From JAGTVG01 sp963820995 (lineage in GTDB: Bacteria; Bacteroidota; Bacteroidia; Cytophagales; Cyclobacteriaceae): 64,000 nucleotides of DNA. How positions within the stretch are numbered: the first letter of the stretch is position 1; the number at the start of each line of letters is the position of its first letter. Below the pieces are notes generated by a model. The model saw only the letters and a program-made list of their open reading frames with translations. It was not told where the DNA came from and ran no database searches. The position numbers and the translations under genes were made by a program. The stretch spans positions 186,001-250,000 of the forward strand of contig CAWGCL010000001.1 in assembly GCA_963820995.1 (NCBI GenBank), read 5' to 3'. Shown piece by piece: positions 56,484 to 64,000 of the stretch.

Positions 56484-57771
56484 TTAAGGATTATTTAAAA
56501 GGATATCTGTTCCGATGTTACAATTTAGGCACTTTTTTTTATTACAATAAGAATTTGATAATTCAATTAGTCCCTGGGACTCGAAAGAACTTACGGGTTG
56601 AATTCCAATTTTTGTCCAATTACGTATAATGTGGTTGTTTTCAGGGGGAATCGATTCCAGGATTTTATTGGCTTTCAATAAATAATTTAGATTTTTCAAA
56701 TTCCTGGCACAGGCAGAAAGAATAGGTACATATGTATTTATCAGTACATTATGAATGCTGTCCTTTCCGATTCCAGATAATTTTTGTTTGGACCGCTTTC
56801 CAAAATCATAGTGATGCTGCCAATATGAACTTTGTTTGATTTTAAAAAGGTTAATTATTTCCTTTGCCGAATCTGATCCAATTATCGTTGAAAAGATCTT
56901 GTCCATTTTACCCAGAAGTTTGGCTAGCTGCGCTATACGTATTGTAGGAAAATTCTGAGGCCTTAATCGTAGAAATCGCCATTGGTACCTTTTAAGGAAG
57001 TTCAAATTCAATGAATATTTATATTGGAGGAATAAATATTCATCTCTAAGTTTTTGAGAATAGGCATCATATACTTTGTCTAGAAAGCCGGCCATCCCGA
57101 ATAACAAAGCTTCTGTCTGCAACCTGTCTCCCCTGTGCCTCGATAAGATAGAGAAAGGAAGTAGCTTTGGACAGTAGGAACATATTATCCTGGTTAACCT
57201 TAAAGCCAAAATTTCTGAGAAGCACGCGATACGAAGTCTCCTCCCAATCTTTTCCTGTTTCAAGAAAGATCTTGTTGACATCATATGCCTTCCCATCCAG
57301 GCGTTCTGTCATTGCTTTGTCGATCATAGAGAGAATAGAAATGTTTTTAACATTTGAAAGGTAAGCGTGACAAGGGTAACCTGATCTTGGGTAAATAAGG
57401 CATGTATACTTTTCCAGTATAGCTGGATTTACTTTGTCATACAATTCAAGTGTAGGGATGGGGGAGTTATCATTCCTGCATACTTCAAGATCATTCTCCC
57501 ATACTACATGTAGGATTACCTTATTATAATCAGGATTGGAAGAATGATCATGGGCATACCAATGGGAAGATTTAACATGAATCTCCACACTTCCAGCCCA
57601 TTCCATATCACCTATCCTGATCTTTGATTCCATAAAATCGGGCCCTGCATGAATATTCAAATATCCCGGGTGTTTTATCACAATACTCTCTCCAGTGGTA
57701 GTTGTTAATTGGGCAATATTAAAGTAGGAATGTTGCCATAGAAATGACACAAAATTTTCATCAAAGAACAT
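56484..57771 (-). CDS. DUF2851 family protein, frameshifted
   Basis: A Bacteroidota protein of unknown function, corrected length about 428 residues. The N-terminal FFDENFVSFLWQHSYFN, HPGYLNIHAGPDF, SVEIHVKSSHWYAH and the C-terminal cysteine cluster CNKKKCLNCNIG are family features; the GSVEIHVKSSDW pattern suggests a nuclease-like or metal-binding fold. The first frame (from 57771) continues as nonsense after LLSKA, and the second continues LPFSILSRHRGD. Removing one base at about 57162 gives LLSKALPFSILSRHRGD. One surplus base. Confidence 0.83.
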
Positions 57772-57813
57772 AGCTGGTTTTTTATATAAAGATAGCAGGC
57801 TTATGGAAAAAAA

Positions 57814-58626
57814 TCAATAATATTTATCCAACAATGCTTCCATTTCAGATTGTATTTCGAGGCTTTTACCCCGGGCTGCCTGATCGAAATCTGCACCATC
57901 TGAAGCATAGATTATGCTACGGGAAACATTTACGATCAACCCCACAGTTTTGTTGATGCCAAATCTAGTAACTTCATCAAGATTCCCTCCCTGTGCTCCT
58001 ACTCCGGGTATCAACAGGAAATTATCCGGTACTATTTTTCGAATACTGGTTAATGAAGAAGCCTTTGTTGCTCCAACCACATACATGATCTGGTCGCTAT
58101 TTCCCCATGCGCTTGAAATATCCAAAACCTCCTCATATACATAACCCCGTTCTGTTTTTAAGGTCTGAAAATCCTGGCTCCCTTTATTTGATGTTAAAGC
58201 TAAAAGTATAGCCCACTTACCAGGATATTTCATGTAGGGATCTACTGAATCCTTTCCCATATACGGACTTAAAGTAACTGCATCAAAATTATAAAATTCG
58301 AAAAACTCTGATGCGTACATATTGCTGGTGTTTCCTATATCTCCTCTTTTAGCATCGGCAATCAGGAAGATGTTTTCCGGGACATAATCGACGGTTTTCT
58401 GCATACTCTCGAGTCCTGCAGGCCCCAGGGTTTCATAGAAGGCAAGGTTTAGTTTATAGGAAATGCATAGATCATGGGTAGAATCAATGATCCGTCTATT
58501 AAATTCAAAAACCGGATCCTCAGAATTCTTAAGTTCTCTTGGTATTTTATTTATATCCGTATCAAGTCCCACACACAGGTAGGATCGCTTTATTTTGATC
58601 TGCTCAAAAATGTCTTGTTTTGTCAT
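57814..58626 (-). CDS. pyrF: Orotidine 5'-phosphate decarboxylase (type 2)
   Basis: Last step of UMP synthesis. 270 residues, the longer type 2 PyrF. LCVGLDTDINKIP near the N-terminus, LIADAKRGDIGNTS with the catalytic Asp-Lys-Asp array, and LLIPGVGAQGG and NVSRSI near the phosphate site are conserved. Intact, 4 bases downstream of the LolA-like gene, so likely co-transcribed with it. Confidence 0.94.
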   Translation of the reverse strand: MTKQDIFEQIKIKRSYLCVGLDTDINKIPRELKNSEDPVFEFNRRIIDSTHDLCISYKLNLAFYETLGPAGLESMQKTVDYVPENIFLIADAKRGDIGNTSNMYASEFFEFYNFDAVTLSPYMGKDSVDPYMKYPGKWAILLALTSNKGSQDFQTLKTERGYVYEEVLDISSAWGNSDQIMYVVGATKASSLTSIRKIVPDNFLLIPGVGAQGGNLDEVTRFGINKTVGLIVNVSRSIIYASDGADFDQAARGKSLEIQSEMEALLDKYY

Positions 58627-58630
58627 TTAA

Positions 58631-59275
58631 TCAGCGGAGGTCAATTTCTGTAATACCCGGATATTTCGAGGAGTCAAAGACAAATTCTTCATCTTTGGCG
58701 TTATAGTTGCCATCAAATTTGGCAATGGAATAAAGATATGTATTCCCTGTTTTGTCAAATAATTTCCATCTGAAAAGAGAATTATCGTTTTTCTGTATCC
58801 AAAGTCTAACCTTAAAAAATGGTTTGTCCTGGTCATCCGGAATCAGATCGATTACATTATATTCGGTATTTGATAATATTTCTTCTTCAAGGAATACATA
58901 TTTATATCCTTTTTTATAAGCCAAAAATATATTAGAAGGAGTCATTTCTTCATCTTCCGGGAAGTAATAGTCAATATTTACTTCATTAACATCTTTTAAA
59001 TAAGTCCACATTGTTTCCCCATCATTATAGACTTCCTGCTCACCGAGGTCCAACTTGAATTTATCACCTTTTACAATTATATCACCTGAAAATTCTTCAT
59101 GAATATTCTCCATTTCATTTTCAAGAGTATATGAAAAGCTGGCATAAAAGGATGGCATATTTTTATACTTATCGCTCATAGCATCAAGTATTTCCAAAGC
59201 CTTCTCGTCATATTGTCCATATGAAAGGCTGAAAGGGCCTAAAAAGCCAATTAAGATCAATAATTTCTTATTCAT
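58631..59275 (-). CDS. LolA-like outer membrane lipoprotein carrier protein
   Basis: Periplasmic lipoprotein-carrier-type protein, 214 residues. Signal peptide ends LSYGQ (about 21). The body has MPSFYASFSYTLENEM, GDIIVKGDKFKLDLGEQEVYNDGETMWTYL is split here as KGDKFKLDLGEQ and DGETMWTYLK, which is the LolA hallmark region. It follows ftsK by 9 bases, the usual Bacteroidota arrangement. LolA proteins bring lipoproteins from LolCDE to the outer membrane. Confidence 0.87.
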   Translation of the reverse strand: MNKKLLILIGFLGPFSLSYGQYDEKALEILDAMSDKYKNMPSFYASFSYTLENEMENIHEEFSGDIIVKGDKFKLDLGEQEVYNDGETMWTYLKDVNEVNIDYYFPEDEEMTPSNIFLAYKKGYKYVFLEEEILSNTEYNVIDLIPDDQDKPFFKVRLWIQKNDNSLFRWKLFDKTGNTYLYSIAKFDGNYNAKDEEFVFDSSKYPGITEIDLR

Positions 59276-59284
59276 TATATTTAT

Positions 59285-61741
59285 CTAATTATTATTCTCA
59301 TCTAAATCCCGCAATTTTTGTTCCAAAGCATATTCATCGGAAACTAATACTTCACGGGCTTTGGATCCTTCAAAGGGTCCTACTATACCGGCTGCCTCCA
59401 GTTGATCTATCAGTCTACCGGCCCGGTTATATCCCAATTTCAATTTTCTTTGTATCAACGACGTGCTACCCTGCTGATGCAATACGATTAATCGGGCTGC
59501 ATCTTCAAAAAGTGCATCCCTGTCAGTCAGATCAACATCACCGATCTCTCCACTTTCATCCCCTTCGTATTCAGGTAACAGATAAGCTGAAGGATATCCT
59601 CTTTGGGATCCCACAAAATCACATATCCTCTCCACTTCTTTAGTATCAATAAAAGGACTTTGCAGCCTAAGAATATCTGAATTAATAGACAATAACATGT
59701 CTCCCATACCAACCAGCTGATCTGCACCTCCAGTATCCAGTATTATCCTGGAATCCATCTTTGAGACCACCTTATAAGATATCCTGGCAGGGAAATTCAC
59801 CTTTATAGTACCTGTAATTACTTTTACATCAGGCCGTTGAGTTGCCAGAACAAGGTGTATGCCTATTGCCCTAGCCAATTGAGCCAACCTTGCTATGGGT
59901 GTTTCTATTTCTTTACCAGCAGTCATCATTAAATCGGCCAATTCATCAACCACCACAACTATATAAGGCAGATATCGATGTCCATTTTGAGGATTTAATT
60001 TTCGTCTGACGAATTTATCATTATACTCTTTTAAATTTCGGCACTGGGCCTCCTTTAAGAGGTTGTACCTGGTATCCATTTCAATACATAAAGCATTCAT
60101 TGTGTATACCACCTGCTTTGTATCTGTAATGATAGCCTCTTCACTTCCTGGCAATTCGGCAAGAAAATGTCTTTCTAATTTATTGTATAAGGTTAATTCA
60201 ACCTTTTTCGGATCTACCAGAATAAATTTTAACTGTGATGGATGTTTTTTATAGATCAAAGAGGTTAAAATAACATTAATGCCCACTGATTTTCCCTGAC
60301 CGGTGGCCCCGGCTACAAGTAAATGAGGCATTCTTGTTAGATCTGCAAGATATACTTCGTTAGAAATGGTTCTACCTAAAACGATTGGCAGATCATATTC
60401 CGTATTCTGGAACTTCTCTGTTGCAAATACATTTTTTGTAGTAACCAGGGTTTTATTCTTATTTGGAACTTCAATACCAATTGTGCCTTTTCCAGGTATA
60501 GGTGCAATGATCCTTATTCCAAGCGCGGAAAGACTGAGGGCGATATCATCTTCAAGATTTTTAATTTTGGAGATCTTAACGCCAGCGTCAGGAACAATTT
60601 CATATAGAGTAACTGTCGGTCCAATAGTCGCTTTTATGCTGGAAATACCAATTTTAAAATTAATGAGTGTCTCAACAATCTTATCTTTGTTCTGCTCAAG
60701 CTCTTCCTTTGTCACTTGTCCGCCACGCACATCATAATCATTCAAAAGGTCCAGAGTGGGGTACTGATACGTCCCCAGGTCAAGAGTTGGATCATAATTC
60801 TCGAGCTTATCGATTGCCTTTTCCTTGTTGTCCTGCTCTTCAACAATTAATTGAACGTCTGGTTCCATTTTTTCTGATCTTTCAGGCGGGAGAACCGGTT
60901 CCTTTTCTTCAGCATATTCATCAGACAAGGTTAATGTAAGGTCCTTATCATTCTCTATATCCAGCGACTTTAATCCAACATCATCATCATCATTTTCATC
61001 GGGCCGATTGTTCTCCTGGATTTCCTCCTGGGGCGAGGTGTATTCAGGGGGTTGATTTTCAGCAGACTCAAATGGCCTTATTTCATCATCTGTTTTGGAG
61101 AACCTTGTTTTCAACTTACCGAAACCGATCAATTCTGTTATATTAAAAAAGTAGATAATAAATACCAACAATGATAAAACGAGGAATAAATAAGTCCCCC
61201 AACCGATTAAGGCATGGAAAAGAAGGGCCAGTTCATGCCCGAAACCTCCACTCAGGATATCTGAACCATCAAATGAATCAGATTTTATTGCAGTATATCC
61301 AAACAGTAAGCATAACCAGAATGTGAAAAACGCAACAAATTTAAATGATTTATAAGCTGGAAGGAGGTCAATTTTTGAAACAAGCTTGAAACCAAAAATA
61401 AATAACAATGGCGGAATGAAAAAAGCAGATATTCCAAACCACGCAAATATGAAATAGTGAGCAGCTACTGCTCCAACTACACCTAGCCAGTTCTCCGCTT
61501 CAAGCCCAGAATTTTTAAGCCCGGTTGTCATCAGTGCCTCAACCACACTTTGATCAGCTTTCCCTGTAAACAGGAAGGAAATGAAAGCTGTCAGAAGGAA
61601 AACTGATGTGGCGAAAAGAAAAAAACCAAGAGATAATTGGAATCTCCTGTCTTTTAAAAAACCAAAACCAAATTTGAATTTCCTTTCCCTGGTTTTATTT
61701 TTTCTTGGTGAATTTGATTTATAGGTATTTTTCGCTGCCAT
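59285..61741 (-). CDS. ftsK: DNA translocase FtsK
   Basis: Septum-located DNA pump that moves chromosome ends and activates XerCD recombination. 818 residues: four N-terminal membrane helices (about 30-210), a short acidic linker (about 220-330), then the motor with Walker A GATGQGKSVG (about 475), Walker B YIVVVVDELADLM, and ATQRPDVKVITG. The C-terminal gamma winged-helix (about 755-818) has STSLIQRKLKLGYNRAGRL, the KOPS-reading domain. Intact. Confidence 0.95.
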   Translation of the reverse strand: MAAKNTYKSNSPRKNKTRERKFKFGFGFLKDRRFQLSLGFFLFATSVFLLTAFISFLFTGKADQSVVEALMTTGLKNSGLEAENWLGVVGAVAAHYFIFAWFGISAFFIPPLLFIFGFKLVSKIDLLPAYKSFKFVAFFTFWLCLLFGYTAIKSDSFDGSDILSGGFGHELALLFHALIGWGTYLFLVLSLLVFIIYFFNITELIGFGKLKTRFSKTDDEIRPFESAENQPPEYTSPQEEIQENNRPDENDDDDVGLKSLDIENDKDLTLTLSDEYAEEKEPVLPPERSEKMEPDVQLIVEEQDNKEKAIDKLENYDPTLDLGTYQYPTLDLLNDYDVRGGQVTKEELEQNKDKIVETLINFKIGISSIKATIGPTVTLYEIVPDAGVKISKIKNLEDDIALSLSALGIRIIAPIPGKGTIGIEVPNKNKTLVTTKNVFATEKFQNTEYDLPIVLGRTISNEVYLADLTRMPHLLVAGATGQGKSVGINVILTSLIYKKHPSQLKFILVDPKKVELTLYNKLERHFLAELPGSEEAIITDTKQVVYTMNALCIEMDTRYNLLKEAQCRNLKEYNDKFVRRKLNPQNGHRYLPYIVVVVDELADLMMTAGKEIETPIARLAQLARAIGIHLVLATQRPDVKVITGTIKVNFPARISYKVVSKMDSRIILDTGGADQLVGMGDMLLSINSDILRLQSPFIDTKEVERICDFVGSQRGYPSAYLLPEYEGDESGEIGDVDLTDRDALFEDAARLIVLHQQGSTSLIQRKLKLGYNRAGRLIDQLEAAGIVGPFEGSKAREVLVSDEYALEQKLRDLDENNN

Positions 61742-61791
61742 TTAGTTCACAAAACTACAAAATAATTGAAACTAAAAAATGATAAACAAAT

Positions 61792-62832
61792 CTAATCGAA
61801 ATTCCTGTCTACTAGTGCTTTATTAATGCTTTTAATAAGAGCTGGTCCTTCATATATAAATCCAGTATATACCTGTATGAGAGTGGCGCCTGCTTCTATT
61901 TTCTCAATGGCATCCTTTGCATTCATGATTCCACCTACTCCGATAATTGGGATATCCCTATTTAACCTCTCCTTTAAAAACCGAATTATCTCTGTCGACC
62001 TCTCACGCAAAGGTTGACCGCTTAAGCCTCCATTGTCAATTTTTTCTAGCTTCTTATAATCTGTTTTCAATCCTTCCCTGGATATGGTCGTGTTGGTAGC
62101 AACGATTCCATCCAGAGCCAGACTATTGATAGTGTCAACTATATCAATAAGGTGGTTGTCTGTTAGATCGGGAGCAATCTTTAGTAGGAGCGGTTTTTTA
62201 TGAGGTTTTTTATTGATTTCTTCCTGAAGTACTTTTAGCAATTCCTGAAGTGGTTCCTTTGATTGTAAATCACGAAGGTCAGGGGTATTTGGTGAACTGA
62301 TATTTACCACAAAATAATCGACATAATCGTACAATTCATTCAGGCAGTATAGATAATCCTGTGCGGCATTTTCATTTGGTGTTGTTTTATTTTTACCAAT
62401 ATTACCTCCAACAATGATCCTGGATTTTTTACTCTTCAATTTATGAATCGCCTTCTCAGTCCCCTTATTATTGAAGCCCATGCGGTTTATTAACGCCTGG
62501 TCTTCGATCAATCGAAACAGCCTTGGTTTGGGATTTCCCGGCTGAGCTTTTGGGGTTAAAGTTCCAATCTCAATAAAACCAAAACCGAAATCATTAAATA
62601 TATCAATTAGATTAGCATCCTTATCGAAACCGGCTGCAAGGCCAATTGGGTTTTTAAATTCAATTCCAAATACATTTCGAACCAGAGATGGATCATCAAA
62701 ATTGAAAATCATATACCTGAGCAATTTTGTAATACCCAGAAAATAAAGGAGTTTTAATGCTTTTACTACAATGGAATGAACACTTTCAGGAGGGATAAGA
62801 AAAAGTATTGGCCGAATTAAATTTTTATACAC
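61792..62832 (-). CDS. pyrD: Dihydroorotate dehydrogenase (quinone)
   Basis: Oxidises dihydroorotate to orotate with FMN and membrane quinone (class 2). 346 residues from a GTG start. N-terminal amphipathic helices (about 1-40) for membrane contact, GLAAGFDKDA, FIEIGTLTPKAQPGNPKPRLFRL, NRMGFNN, VNISSPNTPDLRDLQ with the catalytic Ser, and IPIIGVGGIMNAKDA. Intact. Confidence 0.95.
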   Translation of the reverse strand: MYKNLIRPILFLIPPESVHSIVVKALKLLYFLGITKLLRYMIFNFDDPSLVRNVFGIEFKNPIGLAAGFDKDANLIDIFNDFGFGFIEIGTLTPKAQPGNPKPRLFRLIEDQALINRMGFNNKGTEKAIHKLKSKKSRIIVGGNIGKNKTTPNENAAQDYLYCLNELYDYVDYFVVNISSPNTPDLRDLQSKEPLQELLKVLQEEINKKPHKKPLLLKIAPDLTDNHLIDIVDTINSLALDGIVATNTTISREGLKTDYKKLEKIDNGGLSGQPLRERSTEIIRFLKERLNRDIPIIGVGGIMNAKDAIEKIEAGATLIQVYTGFIYEGPALIKSINKALVDRNFD

Positions 62833-62891
62833 AACGATTTATTTAAATATCAAATTAATGCATGCAAAATAATACCCTGAAAATCATAAAT

Positions 62892-63792
62892 TTAACTTCT
62901 TGGATGAAATTCTTTTATTACCTGCTTCAAATAATCCCGGTCAAGATGTGTATAGATTTCCGTTGTTGTTATAGATTCATGCCCCAGCATATCCTGAACA
63001 GCCCTTAGATCAGCTCCCCCTTCAATTAAATGGGTAGCAAATGAATGCCGGAAAGTATGTGGGCTTATATTCTTTTTCAATCCCGACAGATCTGGCAAGC
63101 GATTTTATAATGGTAAAAATCATTACCCTCGTTAGCTTTTGTCCTCTTCGATTTAGAAAAAGGGTATTTTCATGACCAGTTTTAATATCTAAATGAACCC
63201 TGATCTCCTTGGAATAAATTTTTACATATTTCAATGCTTCCCTTCCAATTGGGACCAGTCTTTCTTTATTCCCCTTTCCAATTATCCTTAAAAACCCTAT
63301 GTCAAAGTAAACATTATTCAGTTTCAGGTCCACTAATTCTGAAACCCTGAGGCCGGAACTGTATAATGTTTCCAGCATAGCCCGGTTTCTCATTCCTTCA
63401 TCAGTTGACAGGTCAATAGCGGCAAAAAGATCTTCTATTTCCTGGTAACTTAGGATATCGGGCAGTTTTCTGCCAAGCTTTGGCCCCTCGATCAACTGGG
63501 TAGGATCATGGATCATGATGTCTTCATACACCAGGTACTTATAAAATGCTTTCAAGCCAGATAATATGCGAGCCTGTGAATAAGCAGTCATCCCCAGGCC
63601 ATTAATATATTCCAGGAAATCCTGCAAATGCTTACTCGTAATCTCAATTGGCGATATATTAATATTGGAGATTTCTATAAACTGTTTTAGCTTTACTACA
63701 TCATGCAAGTAGGCATCGATCGAATTTTCAGCGAGACTTCTTTCGAGCTTCATGTAATTTTGAAATTGTTTTATGTAGAAATCCCAACTCAT
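62892..63792 (-). CDS. xerD: Tyrosine recombinase XerD, frameshifted
   Basis: Resolves chromosome dimers at dif with XerC and FtsK. Corrected length is about 299 residues: an N-terminal core-binding domain (about 1-90) and a catalytic domain with Arg in SSGLRVSELVDL, then HTFRHSFATHL (His-x-x-Arg), LGHESITTTEIYTHL (His and the nucleophilic Tyr). The first frame fails after SVGIEKE, and the other continues KNISPHTFRHSF. The break is the A5/T5 run at 63073-63077; four A give GIEKNISPHTFRH. The ATG at 63792 (MSWDFYIKQF) is preferred to upstream in-frame starts that would overlap aroQ. Confidence 0.9.
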
Positions 63793-63817
63793 ATAATACT
63801 CTAAAATAAGCATCAGG

Positions 63818-64000
63818 ATGAAAATTATCATTATAAACGGACCAAATCTCAACCTCCTTGGGAAACGGGAGAAAGAAATTTATGGTGGGGAGAAATTTGA
63901 AACCTTCCTTATTGAGCTCAAAAGTGAGTTTAAGGGAATTGATATTGACTATTTTCAGTCCAATGTTGAAGGGGAACTTATCAATAAGATTCATGAAACA
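63818..64000 (+). CDS. aroQ: 3-dehydroquinate dehydratase type II (partial)
   Basis: Third step of the shikimate pathway: dehydration of 3-dehydroquinate. The frame opens at the ATG 63818 and runs past the right edge. INGPNLNLLGKRE, IYGGEKF with the catalytic Tyr, and FQSNVEGELINKIHE match the first 61 residues of type II enzymes. Divergent from xerD with 25 bases between starts, so the two 5' regions share their promoter space. Confidence 0.93.
   Translation, partial: MKIIIINGPNLNLLGKREKEIYGGEKFETFLIELKSEFKGIDIDYFQSNVEGELINKIHET

Noticed and set aside
449..63792. Programmed ribosomal frameshifting as a general mechanism
   Set aside because: The break sites share no slippery heptamer, stop-codon context or downstream structure, and two breaks go in the opposite direction. 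Sequencing error fits better.
1..64000. tRNA genes, CRISPR arrays, transposases, prophage or att sites
   Set aside because: None was seen on either strand; intergenic gaps are short and contain no cloverleaf or regular repeat-spacer pattern. xerD is the chromosomal housekeeping recombinase by sequence, not a phage integrase.

Overview
The window is low-GC (visibly AT-rich, especially between genes) and reads as chromosome of a Bacteroidota bacterium, probably a marine or aquatic Cytophagia-like lineage. Markers are the LpxC-FabZ fusion, PorX (type IX secretion response regulator), DUF4290, DUF2851, DUF3109, DUF4296 and DUF58/BatA proteins, MutS2, a type 2 PyrF, -7 elements close to TAnnTTTG, and many lipoprotein signals. 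The lineage below phylum is inference. No tRNA, rRNA, CRISPR array, transposase or prophage was seen.

Layout. 1-9.1 kb is accessory in flavour: a lipoprotein sulfatase, a GH9 glycosidase lipoprotein and a second arylsulfatase lipoprotein on the minus strand (a possible small sulfated-polysaccharide locus), a divergent serine beta-lactamase-family hydrolase, a membrane-anchored pentapeptide protein and a 2-hydroxyacid dehydrogenase. 9.1-16 kb is core: mgtE-ksgA (minus), then pdxA, DUF177, rpmF, terminator, efp, accB, accC (plus). 16-23.4 kb holds a broken DUF2490-like gene, a DUF3109 protein and three exported peptidase-type proteins, one of which has lost its catalytic residues. 23.5-29.9 kb is core: UvrD/PcrA helicase, DUF4290, murA, dnaN, purine nucleoside phosphorylase. 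30-33 kb is a short Bat-type cluster (DUF58, membrane protein, BatA). 33-41.7 kb has mutS2, a lipoprotein, an ABC ATPase and the lipid A genes lpxA, lpxC-fabZ and lpxD plus an HD phosphohydrolase. 41.7-45 kb is porX-tsaE-ald. 45-51.7 kb is a sodium-energetics block: NhaC antiporter, a DUF2721 protein and nqrABCDE without nqrF. 51.8-64 kb carries ispH, a 45-residue lipoprotein, a coiled-coil protein, uridine phosphorylase, a NeuD-type acyltransferase, a polytopic membrane protein, DUF2851, pyrF, a LolA-like protein, ftsK, pyrD, xerD and the start of aroQ.

The most striking property is technical or biological: about seventeen otherwise coherent genes are each interrupted by a one-base frame change, nearly always one surplus base, and many are housekeeping genes (lpxC-fabZ, tsaE, nqrABCD, xerD). 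The contexts are unrelated and several lie in homopolymers, so residual sequencing or assembly indels are the most likely cause. I annotate these genes at full span and give the position of each break. I did not find a convincing new defence, mobile or biosynthetic system. The best leads are the degenerate M14 partner protein, the nqr operon that ends at a terminator without nqrF, the sulfatase-GH9-sulfatase group, the small lipoprotein, and a 15-bp inverted repeat upstream of lpxC.
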